This document shows positions 54,552 through 63,739 of a DNA stretch of 64,000 bases, piece by piece. Position 1 is the stretch's first letter. Each line of letters begins with the position of its first letter. Position numbers and translations under genes: made by a program. Source of the stretch: Natronosalvus vescus (GTDB taxonomy: Archaea > Halobacteriota > Halobacteria > Halobacteriales > Natrialbaceae). The stretch lies in assembly GCF_023973145.1 (NCBI RefSeq), contig NZ_CP099546.1:1550001-1614000 (forward strand), in the 5' to 3' direction. The notes under the pieces are model-generated. The model saw only the letters and a program-made list of their open reading frames with translations, did not search any database and had not been told where the DNA came from.

Positions 54552-54741
54552 GCGATTACAACCGTCGCCGAGGCTCGTCTTGGTTATAACGCACGTATTC
54601 GCAAGCATGCCTCCGTTGCAAATCCCTGGAAATCGTTTCGACCGGTTTCGACGTATCCCTCGGCTGGGGAATGGAGGATTTCCCGTGCGAAACAGTGGTG
54701 AGAGCGGTACGATTACGGTTGTCGCGGCCGAACCGATACGC

Positions 54742-55332
54742 ATGAAAGACGTCACGGATCTCTATCAGGAGTTTGGCGAGGATCGACTGCCACCGGGCCA
54801 GCGCGAAACCTCGAAGTTCCCGGTGCTCTCGAAAAGCGGCACGCCGTCCTGGGATCCCGACACCTGGGAGTTTACCGTCACGGGTGCCGTCGACACGCCC
54901 CTTTCGTTCGACTGGGAGGAGTTTCGTGATCTACCCAGTGAGACCCAGCGCCAGGACTTCCACTGCGTCACGGGGTGGAGCAAGTTCGACTGTTCGTTCA
55001 CCGGGGTTCCGTTTCCCGAACTCGCCGACCGGGCTGGCGTTTCCGACGACGCCGTCCACGTCCTGTTTTCGGCGCTCGACAACTACACGACGGATCTCCC
55101 CCTCGAGGCCTGCCTCCGCGATGAAGTTCTCTTCGCGTGGGCGTTCGACGGCGAGCCGCTGGCACGCGAACACGGCGGCCCATTGCGGGTCGTCACGCCA
55201 CACAAGTACGCGTACAAGGGGGCGAAGTGGGTGACTGGCATCGAGTTTCTCACGGAGCCCGAACTTGGGTACTGGGAGCGTCGCGGCTACTCCGAGACGG
55301 CAAATCCGTGGCGGGAAGAGCGGTACAGCTAG
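54742..55332 (+). CDS. sulfite-oxidase-like molybdopterin oxidoreductase
   Basis: 196 residues from the ATG at 54742. EFTVTGAVDTPLSFDWEEFRDLP, FHCVTGWSKFDCSFTGVPFPEL with the metal ligand Cys75, and HGGPLRVVTPHKYAYKGAKWVTGIEFL are the signature parts of the YedY/sulfite-oxidase fold. It is shorter than eukaryotic sulfite oxidase and lacks the heme and dimer domains, as the cytoplasmic archaeal group does. No Tat signal is seen. The metal could be Mo or W; the Tup importer at 4-7 kb could supply it. Confidence 0.88.
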   Translation: MKDVTDLYQEFGEDRLPPGQRETSKFPVLSKSGTPSWDPDTWEFTVTGAVDTPLSFDWEEFRDLPSETQRQDFHCVTGWSKFDCSFTGVPFPELADRAGVSDDAVHVLFSALDNYTTDLPLEACLRDEVLFAWAFDGEPLAREHGGPLRVVTPHKYAYKGAKWVTGIEFLTEPELGYWERRGYSETANPWREERYS

Positions 55333-55432
55333 TCGTTCACTTCGACTCGGCGTCTTCCCAGCACTGTCGGCCCCATGTTGCTACCGGAGTACCTCGAAAC
55401 GCTGAAGGTACCGCCACACTGAAGTCCGGGCA

Positions 55433-56785
55433 ATGGATCGACCGTCGGGACAACGCGGACGTGGCGCGAACGGACAGGCCGCGACGGAGTTGGCCAACCG
55501 ACGGCTATACAGTCGCACCCGCCCCGTCGGCGACGTCTCGTTCGGGACGGTGCTCGAGCAAGCCGCCGGTACTCGCTTTCAGTGGGCGACGGCCGACGGT
55601 CTCGAGATCGTCGGTTGGGGTGAACTCGTCCGTTTTTCCGCCCGTGGCCCAACGCGATTCGACGACATCCGCACACAGGCGAGGGCGACGTTCGATGAAC
55701 TCGACCACGCCGGCCCCGACGTCGCTCGTCCCAGGGCGTTCGGCGGCGTCGCGTTCCACGACGGTCACGAGCCGCGAGCCCCCTGGGAAGGGTTCGCAGC
55801 GGCGACGTTCGCGATCCCGTCGGTGATGCTCACCAGAACCGACGACGGCACCTGGCTCACCGCGACCGAGTCGACCGCGGAGGCGTCGACGACGCAACTC
55901 GAGCGCTGGCACGACGGGATCAGCAACGAACCGGCAATGCGCTCGAGCGGCACGCCACCGGGTATTCGTGAATCGCGCCGAACGACCACGAGGGCCGAGT
56001 GGATTGACGGTGTCGAAACCGCTATCGGCCGGATCGTGGCGGGCGATCTCGAGAAGGTCGTGCTCGCCCAAGCGCTCGAGGTCGACCTCGAAGAATCAGT
56101 CGACGTGTCCGCCACATTGGAGCGACTCAGACGCCGCTACCCGAACTGCTATCGATTTCTCTTCCAGGACGGCGAGAGCGGGACGTTCTTCGGTGCCCCG
56201 CCGGAGCGCCTCGTGATGAAAGCTGGCGATCACGTCAGGACAGAGGCGCTGGCTGGATCGGTTCCAAGGGGGGAGAGCCCCGAGCGCGACGACGAATTAG
56301 CCGAGCAACTGCTCGATAGTGAGAAGATCGGCCACGAACACGACCTCGTGACCGAGACGATTCGGGAGCAACTCCACCCGCTCTCGAGTACCGTCTCGGT
56401 CGACGACCCGCGAGTCAAACGACTCGCGACGATTCAACACCGCTGGACGCCCATCGAGGCGACGCTCGAGAACGGAACGCACGTCCTCGACCTGGTCGAG
56501 GCGCTCCATCCGACGCCCGCAGTCGGCGGAATCCCCCCGGACGTCGCCTGGGAGACGATTCGGTCGGTCGAGTCGTTCGACCGCGGTTGGTATGCCGCCC
56601 CGGTCGGCTGGTTCGACGCGGACGGTGACGGCGAATTCGCCGTCGGCATTCGGTCGGGAGTCGCTCGCGGGGATACGGTCACGCTGTTCGCCGGCAACGG
56701 CATCGTCGCCGACAGCGACCCCGACGATGAGTGGGAGGAAGTATTGTTGAAATACCGTCCGATCCTCGACGAACTCGAGGCGTGA
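55433..56785 (+). CDS. menF: isochorismate synthase
   Basis: 450 residues. The chorismate-binding core is complete: GDLEKVVLAQALEVDLEE, CYRFLFQDGESGTFFGAPPERLV, TEALAGSVPRGESPERDDELAEQLLDSEKIGHEHDLVTETIREQL, and HPTPAVGGIPPDVAWETIRSVESFDRGWYAAPVGWFDADGDGEFAVGIRSG. It turns chorismate into isochorismate at the entry to menaquinone synthesis. menD starts 4 nt after its stop. Anthranilate synthase is excluded by the context and the MenF-type tail. Confidence 0.95.
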   Translation: MDRPSGQRGRGANGQAATELANRRLYSRTRPVGDVSFGTVLEQAAGTRFQWATADGLEIVGWGELVRFSARGPTRFDDIRTQARATFDELDHAGPDVARPRAFGGVAFHDGHEPRAPWEGFAAATFAIPSVMLTRTDDGTWLTATESTAEASTTQLERWHDGISNEPAMRSSGTPPGIRESRRTTTRAEWIDGVETAIGRIVAGDLEKVVLAQALEVDLEESVDVSATLERLRRRYPNCYRFLFQDGESGTFFGAPPERLVMKAGDHVRTEALAGSVPRGESPERDDELAEQLLDSEKIGHEHDLVTETIREQLHPLSSTVSVDDPRVKRLATIQHRWTPIEATLENGTHVLDLVEALHPTPAVGGIPPDVAWETIRSVESFDRGWYAAPVGWFDADGDGEFAVGIRSGVARGDTVTLFAGNGIVADSDPDDEWEEVLLKYRPILDELEA

Positions 56786-56789
56786 GACG

Positions 56790-58589
56790 ATGACGGTACC
56801 CAACCGCGCCACGCTCTGGGGTCGGACGCTGGTCGAGGAGCTTGTAGCGTCGGGACTCGAGGCGGTGTGTGTCGCACCCGGAAGCCGGTCGACGCCGCTG
56901 ACGGTGGCGTTCGCCCAGCATCCAGATGTGGCGGTCTACTCTCACCTCGACGAGCGCTCGGCTTCGTTTTTCGCCCTCGGACGAGCCCGAAGAACCGGCG
57001 AAGTGACGGCACTCGTCTGCACCTCGGGAACGGCAGCCGCCAACTTCCATCCGGCCGTCATCGAGGCTGATCGAGCGCGCGTACCACTGCTCGTGTTGAC
57101 GGCCGACCGCCCACCGGAGCTCCGTGACAGCGGCGCGAACCAGACGGTCGACCAACAGAAACTGTACGGAGACGCCGTTCGCTGGTACGCCGAGTTGCCC
57201 GTCCCGGAACCCGAGGGACGCGCCCTTCGCATGCTCCGAACGACGGCTGCGCGAGCGCTGGCGAACACGATCGGAACGCCCGCCGGCCCGGTGCACCTGA
57301 ACTGTCCGTTCCGCAAGCCACTCGAGCCCACGCCGCTATCCGGTTCCGTTCCGGACGGGCTCGAAGAGACCCTCGCCGGGAGCGGCCGGGACGGCCCGTT
57401 CGTCAGAACGACGGCAGGGGAGACCGCGCTGCCGGCGGAGTCACGTGAAGCGCAGCGGATCGCTCGGGTGCTCGAGGACGCGAACCGACCGCTCGTCGTC
57501 GCCGGGCCGGCGGATCCGCCGGTTCGGCGGCTGGATCCGGGTGTACTAGTCGACCTCGCAACGGCTATCGGCGCGCCGATCTTCGCCGATCCACTCTCTG
57601 GGGTGCGATTTGGCTCCCATCTCGAGGATCTCGAGGAGGGGCTAGTCTGTGGCGGCTACGATAGCTACGTTGACGCCGTACCGGATCCCGACGTCGTGCT
57701 TCGGATCGGCGACTCGCCGACCTCGAAATCCCTCAGCCACGCGCTACGGGATGCCGATTGCCGACAGATCCTGATCGATCCTGCAGGCGAGTGGCGAGAG
57801 GCGACCTTCACCGCCACGGATCTCGTCGGAGCCGAGCCACAGGGAGTGCTCGAAGCGGTCGCTGCTGCCGTCGAATACGACAGGGCTCGAGGGACGACTG
57901 ACGACGGCTGGCTCGAGCGGATTCGGGAAGCCGAGACCATTCACTGGCAGGGACGTGACGACGCACGAACAGGGGATTCGCTCGAGGCCGAGCCGTTCGA
58001 AGGCGCGATCCTCGCGTCGGTCTTCGAGGACGCGCCAGAGACGGCGACCGTGTTCGTCTCCAACAGCATGCCAGTACGCGACGCCGACCGGTTCGGTCGA
58101 CCGCGGTCGGCGGATCTCACTGTCCTCGCGAACCGTGGCGCCAGCGGCATCGACGGCATCACGAGCACGGCGCTGGGGGCGGGCAGCGCGACCGACGAGC
58201 CGCTGGTACTCGTCACCGGCGACCTCGCGTTTTATCACGATTCGAACGGCTTGCTCGCCCTCGAACGCTGTGGCGTCGACGCGACCATCGTCTTGCTGGA
58301 CAACGACGGCGGTGGCATCTTCCACCTGCTGCCGATCGAATCGTTCGACCCACCCTTCACCGGACAGTTCAAAACGCCACACGGCCTCGCGTTCGATCCG
58401 CTCGGTGAACTGTACGGCTTCGATATGATACACGTCGATCCGACGGCGTTCGCGGACGCCTACGCAGCCTCGCTCGAATCGCCAGGTACCCAGGTCGTCT
58501 CGGTGTCGTTCGACGCCGAAACGAGCCACCGTCGTCGGGAGCAACTCGAGGAGCAGGTGCGCGAGGCATGCTTGACGGACGAACGGTGA
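56790..58589 (+). CDS. menD: 2-succinyl-5-enolpyruvyl-6-hydroxy-3-cyclohexene-1-carboxylate synthase
   Basis: 599 residues. The ThDP glutamate stands in HLDERSASFFALG, with CVAPGSRSTPLTVAF before it, and FNLTADRPPEL-like text (VLTADRPPELRDSGANQTVDQQ) follows. The ThDP/Mg site is GDLAFYHDSNGLLAL. It adds the succinic semialdehyde unit from 2-oxoglutarate to isochorismate. It is cotranscribed with menF. Confidence 0.95.
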   Translation: MTVPNRATLWGRTLVEELVASGLEAVCVAPGSRSTPLTVAFAQHPDVAVYSHLDERSASFFALGRARRTGEVTALVCTSGTAAANFHPAVIEADRARVPLLVLTADRPPELRDSGANQTVDQQKLYGDAVRWYAELPVPEPEGRALRMLRTTAARALANTIGTPAGPVHLNCPFRKPLEPTPLSGSVPDGLEETLAGSGRDGPFVRTTAGETALPAESREAQRIARVLEDANRPLVVAGPADPPVRRLDPGVLVDLATAIGAPIFADPLSGVRFGSHLEDLEEGLVCGGYDSYVDAVPDPDVVLRIGDSPTSKSLSHALRDADCRQILIDPAGEWREATFTATDLVGAEPQGVLEAVAAAVEYDRARGTTDDGWLERIREAETIHWQGRDDARTGDSLEAEPFEGAILASVFEDAPETATVFVSNSMPVRDADRFGRPRSADLTVLANRGASGIDGITSTALGAGSATDEPLVLVTGDLAFYHDSNGLLALERCGVDATIVLLDNDGGGIFHLLPIESFDPPFTGQFKTPHGLAFDPLGELYGFDMIHVDPTAFADAYAASLESPGTQVVSVSFDAETSHRRREQLEEQVREACLTDER

Positions 58590-58654
58590 ACGATTTGACG
58601 GACGAACGGTGACGGGCGCTGTACAACAGCCTCGAGTCACCTCTGTTCGATCCG

Positions 58655-59662
58655 TCAGGGGCGTAGCACCCACCAGACGGCAAGTGCGTAACCGAACGGG
58701 ATCCAGAACGCTGCCAGCGCAAGGCCACCGAGGAGGGAACTTGGCTCGAGCGCTGGCTCGTACCAGAACGCGATCGATGCCACGACGCTCCAGGAACCGA
58801 ACGTGGCCAGGGCGACCCGTGGAATCGTCAGCAGGTAGCCCACCAGCGCGAGCGTACAGATCATCACGACGAGGTTTACGGGTAGTGCGAACGCGGGTGT
58901 CAGACTCGAATACACCAGGATCGGATACAACAGGGCGATGCTGCCGACCGTCACCGCGGTTGGAGGATCGAGTCGCCGGTACTCCCTCGAGAGGTCGACC
59001 TCGCCGTCCCACTCGTGGACGCTGAATCGGATCGATTCGGCCGTGTGCTCGTTGGCCGCCGATGAATCCGCTTCACCGGCGGCCGGCTCGCTCGAGGATC
59101 GGGTTCGACGCTGGGTGTTACCGCCGGCACCGAACCAGGTGTGGGCTCGACTCCCGTCGAATTCCGCACCTCGCTGGCGTCGACGTCGATGGCGAGTGTG
59201 GTGACTCTCATCGGCGGATTCGGACGTACCGGGGGTCGGCCCAAACCCGCGCTGGGAGGCACTCGAGGTGTCCCCCGCTCGGTCGTCCGAGGTGGCTGTC
59301 CCGTTGCTGGATCTCGAGTTGGGTGCCCCGTTGCTCGAATTCGTGGCGGCAGAAGCCCGGCTCGAACCGGCTGATTCGTCGCCGTCACCGTCGCCTGTTC
59401 CGGTCGCTCGAGCATTTGACTCGGTCGATAGTGAGCCGAGCCGTCGGTAGGCTTCGTGACCGAGGCGGTCGTACCGGGCGCGTTCGACATCGTCGGTGAG
59501 CACGTCCCTCGCGGTCGTCACCCGACCGAACCGGTCAGCTGCGTCGGGGTCGTCGGTTCGATCCGGGTGGGTCTCGAGGACGCGCTCCCGGTAGGCGTCG
59601 GTGATCTCACTCGTCGACGCGTCGGGGTCGACGCCGAGGACGTCGTAGTACGACTCGCCCAT
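58655..59662 (-). CDS. DnaJ-domain membrane protein
   Basis: 335 residues from the ATG at 59662. Residues 3-70 are a J domain with HPD at 32-34 (YYDVLGVDPDASTSEITDAYRERVLETHPDR, then RFGRVTTARDVLTDDVERARYDRLG). A Ser/Asn/Gly/Asp-rich linker (about 80-220) follows, and four helices end the protein (about 245-335). The J domain should recruit DnaK to the membrane. It lies between menD and the amidohydrolase, in opposite orientation to both. Confidence 0.88.
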   Translation of the reverse strand: MGESYYDVLGVDPDASTSEITDAYRERVLETHPDRTDDPDAADRFGRVTTARDVLTDDVERARYDRLGHEAYRRLGSLSTESNARATGTGDGDGDESAGSSRASAATNSSNGAPNSRSSNGTATSDDRAGDTSSASQRGFGPTPGTSESADESHHTRHRRRRQRGAEFDGSRAHTWFGAGGNTQRRTRSSSEPAAGEADSSAANEHTAESIRFSVHEWDGEVDLSREYRRLDPPTAVTVGSIALLYPILVYSSLTPAFALPVNLVVMICTLALVGYLLTIPRVALATFGSWSVVASIAFWYEPALEPSSLLGGLALAAFWIPFGYALAVWWVLRP

Positions 59663-59756
59663 CGGTGACGGGTTCTCGTGGATCGGATAAAAATTCACGC
59701 TCGAGTCGATTGCCGATTCGTCGTCACTTTTGCCGACTGCCGGTGTCGGGTTCGGT

Positions 59757-61181
59757 ATGGATCTCGCGATCGTCGACACGCTGGCGCTGACGATGGCCGA
59801 CGACCGGCTCGGCGTCCTCGAGGACGCCACGATCGGCATCGACGATAACGAACTCGTCTACGTCGGCCCCTCGAGCGGGTTCGACGGTGCACCGGATCGA
59901 ACGATCGACGGCCGCGACCGCCTGACGATGCCGGGGCTGGTGAACGTCCACACGCATCTCGGGCTCACGCTCTGTCGCGGCGGCGCACAGGACGTGCCCG
60001 AAATCGAGTGGATGAACCGGGCGCTCGGCCCGCTGGTCGAGCACGCGACGGGCGAAGATCACGTCGTCGGGGCTCGACTCGGCGGCCTCGAGGCGCTCCG
60101 GTCGGGGGTGACGACGGTGGGCGAGTACGCCGCCGACGTCGAGCAACTGGTCGATCGGAGCCTCGAGCCGCTGGGGTTGCACGTGGTTGCGACCGAGATG
60201 ATAAATGCGGTCGCGGAGTCGTCGGCTGATCTTGGCCCTGACGACGCCTACCCCCTCGACGAAGAGGTGGGTGAAGCGGCGCTCGAGCGTAACGAGTCGC
60301 TGTTCGAGACCTACGCGGATCACGACCGGGTCTCCTGTCTGTACGGCCCGCAGGCCCTCGACATGGTACCACCGTCGATCCTGGAGACGATTCGTGAGCG
60401 CGGCGAGACGCACGATCGAGGGATCCACATGCACGTCGCCCAGGGCGACCGTGAACGCCGACAGATCGAGGCCAGGTACGGTGCTGGAGCCACCACGGTT
60501 GGCGTGCTCGAGGAACTGGGTCTCGTCTCCGATCGATTACTCGCGGCCCACCTTCACGGGGCGACGCCAGACGAACGGGAGCACCTGGCGGACGCGGGCG
60601 TTCGGATGGCCGCCAACCCGAGTTCGATCGCCGCGATCGACGGCGTCACGCCGCCACTGTGTGCATACCGCGAGTCCGGCGGTGTCGCCGGAATCGGCAC
60701 GGATCAGGCACCGGGAACCGGCGGTCACGACCTCCTCCGCGAACTCCGAACGGCGAGCCTGCTCTCGAAGACCGATCGCAGCGATCCGACGGCGTTCCCC
60801 GCCTGGTCGGCCCTGCGCGTCGGAACGATCGAGGGGGCTCGAGCGCTCGGCATCGACGACCGCGTCGGGTCGCTTGAGGTGGGTAAACGCGCAGACATCG
60901 TCTGTTACGACCTCGAACACCCGGCCGTCGCGCCGACGGTCTCGCGGCCGTTGCACACGGCCGTCCCCAACCTCGTCTACGGAGCGAGCGGCGGCCTCGC
61001 CGACACCGTGATCGTCGACGGCGATATCGTCCTCGAGGACGGGTCGGTGACGACAGTGGATGAGGCGTCGGTGCTCGAGGAGGCGTCGGCGCGGGCGACC
61101 GACCTCTTCGATCGGGCGGCGGCTGACTGGGAGGCCGCCGATTCGGAACTGGTGAATCGCGTGGAAGACGGTTGGCTGTAG
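59757..61181 (+). CDS. amidohydrolase of the ATZ/TRZ deaminase type
   Basis: 474 residues from the ATG at 59757. PGLVNVHTHLGLTLCRG gives the metal motif HxH (65, 67). MHVAQGDRERRQIEARYG, LLAAHLHGATPDEREHLADAGVRMAANPSSIA and GVAGIGTDQAPGTGGHDLLRELR carry the further His and Asp ligands. NPSSIA replaces the usual NPxSNxKL of adenosine-type deaminases, so the substrate may differ. A 5'-deoxyadenosine, SAH or guanine-type deaminase is a fair guess. It diverges from the DnaJ gene. Confidence 0.85.
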   Translation: MDLAIVDTLALTMADDRLGVLEDATIGIDDNELVYVGPSSGFDGAPDRTIDGRDRLTMPGLVNVHTHLGLTLCRGGAQDVPEIEWMNRALGPLVEHATGEDHVVGARLGGLEALRSGVTTVGEYAADVEQLVDRSLEPLGLHVVATEMINAVAESSADLGPDDAYPLDEEVGEAALERNESLFETYADHDRVSCLYGPQALDMVPPSILETIRERGETHDRGIHMHVAQGDRERRQIEARYGAGATTVGVLEELGLVSDRLLAAHLHGATPDEREHLADAGVRMAANPSSIAAIDGVTPPLCAYRESGGVAGIGTDQAPGTGGHDLLRELRTASLLSKTDRSDPTAFPAWSALRVGTIEGARALGIDDRVGSLEVGKRADIVCYDLEHPAVAPTVSRPLHTAVPNLVYGASGGLADTVIVDGDIVLEDGSVTTVDEASVLEEASARATDLFDRAAADWEAADSELVNRVEDGWL

Positions 61182-61659
61182 CCTGTGAGTTTGGTGGTTT
61201 GACGACGGTTGATAGGAATGTGCAGATTACACGTTGATTGAGCTCCAATCGATTCGAACACCACGAAAGCCCCTGACGTTCTCGGCCCCGAAGTGCCGGC
61301 TACTCGAAGGGTATCCGCCCTCTCGTGACTGAGCGGACGAAGCTCCGCGAGGATGTCGTCTTGCCGCAGAGAGCGTCAGCCCCTCTCGTTCCCACCCGTA
61401 TCGGCTGGCCCAGTAGCCACCGTGGGTGGGAATGAAAGGGGCTGGCACGGTCGATCCCTCCCGGGCGACGCAAGCACGCGAGCGAAGCGAGCGCGCACAG
61501 CGAGCCCCGGAGGGTCGAGCGGGTCAGGGGCTTTCGTGGTGGTTCACCGTGTTCCGATCACTCGCGGTGGTATCTGAACACGGCTCGGTTGGTGGTGGAT
61601 CGGACGGAACCGAACGAGAACCTATTCCTATTTCAGGGACTCGCACCCAATGGCGAGAC
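61182..61659. other. long gap between the amidohydrolase gene and menB
   Basis: The 478 bases hold the palindromic element (61256-61545) and about 115 bases of ordinary leader before menB. A reading frame runs through the element into menB, but its translation (rich in Arg, Ser, Gly and Ala) follows from the repeat and should not be taken as a MenB extension. Confidence 0.6.
61256..61545. repeat. nested palindromic element upstream of menB
   Basis: Outer arms CACCACGAAAGCCCCTGAC (61259-61277) and 61523-61541 are perfect 19-nt inverse copies, continued outward by GAA/TTC with a one-base bulge. Inside, 61377-61397 and 61424-61444 pair over 21 nt with one mismatch and one G-T wobble. A third pair, 61451-61466 with 61504-61518, encloses a GCGAGCGAAGCGAGCG stretch. 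The result is a large branched hairpin as DNA or RNA. It looks like a MITE-like or structured non-coding repeat. No target-site duplication is evident. Confidence 0.8.
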
Positions 61660-62547
61660 ATGATTTCGGAAACGTTCGACCCGGATCGCTGGGAACCGGT
61701 CGAGGGGTTCGACTTCCGCGATATCACGTACCATCGATCGACCGAATCGGGAACGGTTCGAATCGCGTTCGACCGCCCGGAGGTACGAAACGCGTTTCGG
61801 CCCGGAACGGTCGACGAACTGTACGACGCGCTCGACCACGCCAAGCGACAGACTGACGTCGGCTGTGTGCTCCTGACCGGGAACGGCCCCTCGCCCAAAG
61901 ACGGCGGCTGGGCGTTCTGTTCCGGGGGCGACCAGTCGATCAGGGGCGATGCCGGCTACGAGTACGAGGGCGACGAAGCCCGCGCCTCCGAACAGGGTCG
62001 GCTCCACATCCTCGAAGTGCAGCGCTTGATTCGCCACATTCCGAAGGTCGTCGTCTGCGTCGTCCCTGGGTGGGCCGTCGGCGGCGGCCACTCGCTGCAC
62101 GTCGTCTGCGATCTCACACTCGCCAGCGAGGAGCACGCGAAGTTCCTCCAGACCGACCCCGACGTCGGCAGCTACGACGCGGGGTTCGGCTCGGCGTACC
62201 TCGCCCGCCAGATCGGGCAGAAGAAGGCTCGCGAGGTGTTCTTCCTCGGGAAGACCTACTCCGCCGCGGAAGCCGAGGAGATGGGCATGGTCAACGAGGC
62301 CGTTCCCCACGACGAACTCGAGGATCGAGCGCTCGAGTGGGGCGAACGGATCAACGCGAAGAGTCCGAACGCGATGCGGATGCTCAAGTACGCGTTCAAC
62401 ATGGCCGACGACGGGTTCGTCGGCCAGCAGGTGTTCGCCGGCGAAGCGACTCGCCTCGGCTACATGACCGACGAGGCCAAGGAAGGTCGAGACGCGTTCA
62501 ACGAGGGACGAGAACCGGACTTTTCGGACTACCCCTGGCACTACTGA
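61660..62547 (+). CDS. menB: 1,4-dihydroxy-2-naphthoyl-CoA synthase
   Basis: 295 residues from the ATG at 61660 (MISETFDPDRWEPVEGFDFRDITYHRS). The crotonase fold shows GGWAFCSGGDQSIRGDAGYE, VVCVVPGWAVGGGHSLHVVCDLTLASEEHAKFLQTDPDVGSYDAGFGSAYLARQIGQKKAREVFFLG and the tail PNAMRMLKYAFNMADDGFVGQQVFAGEATRLGYMTDEAKEGRDAFNEGREPDFSDYPWHY, all MenB-specific. It closes the naphthoate ring from o-succinylbenzoyl-CoA. The menC, menE and menA genes are not in the window. Confidence 0.95.
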   Translation: MISETFDPDRWEPVEGFDFRDITYHRSTESGTVRIAFDRPEVRNAFRPGTVDELYDALDHAKRQTDVGCVLLTGNGPSPKDGGWAFCSGGDQSIRGDAGYEYEGDEARASEQGRLHILEVQRLIRHIPKVVVCVVPGWAVGGGHSLHVVCDLTLASEEHAKFLQTDPDVGSYDAGFGSAYLARQIGQKKAREVFFLGKTYSAAEAEEMGMVNEAVPHDELEDRALEWGERINAKSPNAMRMLKYAFNMADDGFVGQQVFAGEATRLGYMTDEAKEGRDAFNEGREPDFSDYPWHY

Positions 62548-62587
62548 CCGGGATCGAATTTGGGCACGAACGTACGGGTCGGATTTC

Positions 62588-63676
62588 TCACAGGTGGGCA
62601 CTCCCGGTTGCAATACGTTTGGCACGCATCGACATGTAATCGATACGCAGTTCCCAGTCTGACTCCGTCCCGGACTCTCGCTGGTGGCGGTAGATATCCT
62701 CCCATACGGCCGCGAGCATGAACGCCGAAAGCGTTCGGTAGAACCGCTCGTTCTCGAAGGAGAGATCAGTTTGCTCCTCGTAGCGGGAAACGAGTTCCCG
62801 GCGGTCGGGACTGCCTGGCCTGTTAGTAAACGGAGCGAGACCGGGGGCAGTGTCCCCCGTTAGCTTCGTTCTCACGTCCTCGTTCGGATACCGTTCCTCG
62901 ATGCCGTCGAGTGGCGGCGTCGGGTCGTCAGCATCCCGCCACCGAAGCAGGAGGTAGCCGAGTTCGGTCAGCGGATCGCCGAGGAACGCCGTCTCCCAAT
63001 CGAGGACGCCCGCAATGGCGGGTCGATTCGTGCCCGCGAAGAGGATGTTTCCAGGCCTGAAGTCGCCATGACAGAGGGTGGTCTCCGACTCCGTCGGGAC
63101 GTTTCGCCGGAGCCAATCCGCTACGTCCCAGATACCGGGCGGTTCGTGGCCAGTCGCCTGCGTCGCCTGGACCAGTCGCGCAGTGGCCTCGTCGACCTGA
63201 TCTTGCGGTGTTCGTCGCTCGCACACGTGGGTGAACGGCCCAGTGTCCACCGAGTGGAGGGCAGCCAGCGTATCGATCAGCAGCGTCCCGATACGCCGTC
63301 GTGCGTCCGGATTCCGGAACCGTTCGGGCAGGTCGGAGCCGAGCGGCACCACCTCGCCCCCGAGGTACGTCGTAAGCAGAAACGGATCGCCGATAACCGA
63401 ACGGTTCTCACAAATCAGTATCGGCTCAGGTGCGGACAGTGCCGTGTCCCGAAGCCGGTGTAACACGTCGTACTCCCGCTCGAGGCTGATGAACGACTCG
63501 GTGTCGCGAAACTTGTTCGGCCGTCGTAGAACGTAGGCGTCCTCCTCCATCGCCGTCGAGATGGCGAGGGAGAGGTTGAGGCCGTCGTGGAGCACTTCGA
63601 CGCCGACTACGTCCTCGTCCAGTTCTTCCGATAGATACGAGGAGAGTGCGGGCAGATCGACGGCTTCGTCGGTCAT
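62588..63676 (-). CDS. APH-family phosphotransferase (ACAD10-like)
   Basis: 362 residues. LCHGDFRPGNILF is the kinase catalytic loop with its Asp, and IAGVLDWETAFLGDPLTELGYLLLRW the metal-binding Asp region. The N-terminal part has EVLHDGLNLSLAISTAMEEDAYVLRRPNKFRD in place of the usual nucleotide loop. The group is close to the aminoglycoside-phosphotransferase-like domain of ACAD10, often linked with acyl-CoA or hydroxyacid metabolism. Antibiotic resistance is unlikely. It converges with menB, with 40 bases between them. Confidence 0.87.
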   Translation of the reverse strand: MTDEAVDLPALSSYLSEELDEDVVGVEVLHDGLNLSLAISTAMEEDAYVLRRPNKFRDTESFISLEREYDVLHRLRDTALSAPEPILICENRSVIGDPFLLTTYLGGEVVPLGSDLPERFRNPDARRRIGTLLIDTLAALHSVDTGPFTHVCERRTPQDQVDEATARLVQATQATGHEPPGIWDVADWLRRNVPTESETTLCHGDFRPGNILFAGTNRPAIAGVLDWETAFLGDPLTELGYLLLRWRDADDPTPPLDGIEERYPNEDVRTKLTGDTAPGLAPFTNRPGSPDRRELVSRYEEQTDLSFENERFYRTLSAFMLAAVWEDIYRHQRESGTESDWELRIDYMSMRAKRIATGSAHL

Positions 63677-63739
63677 ATTGTGCCCAACACAGAAGCGGCA
63701 TAAAAAAGATACTCACGACACAACAAAGACGATATCTGA

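Noticed and set aside
61426-61659. in-frame extension of menB to an upstream start at 61426
   Set aside because: It runs through the palindromic element; the ATG at 61660 gives the standard MenB N-terminus.
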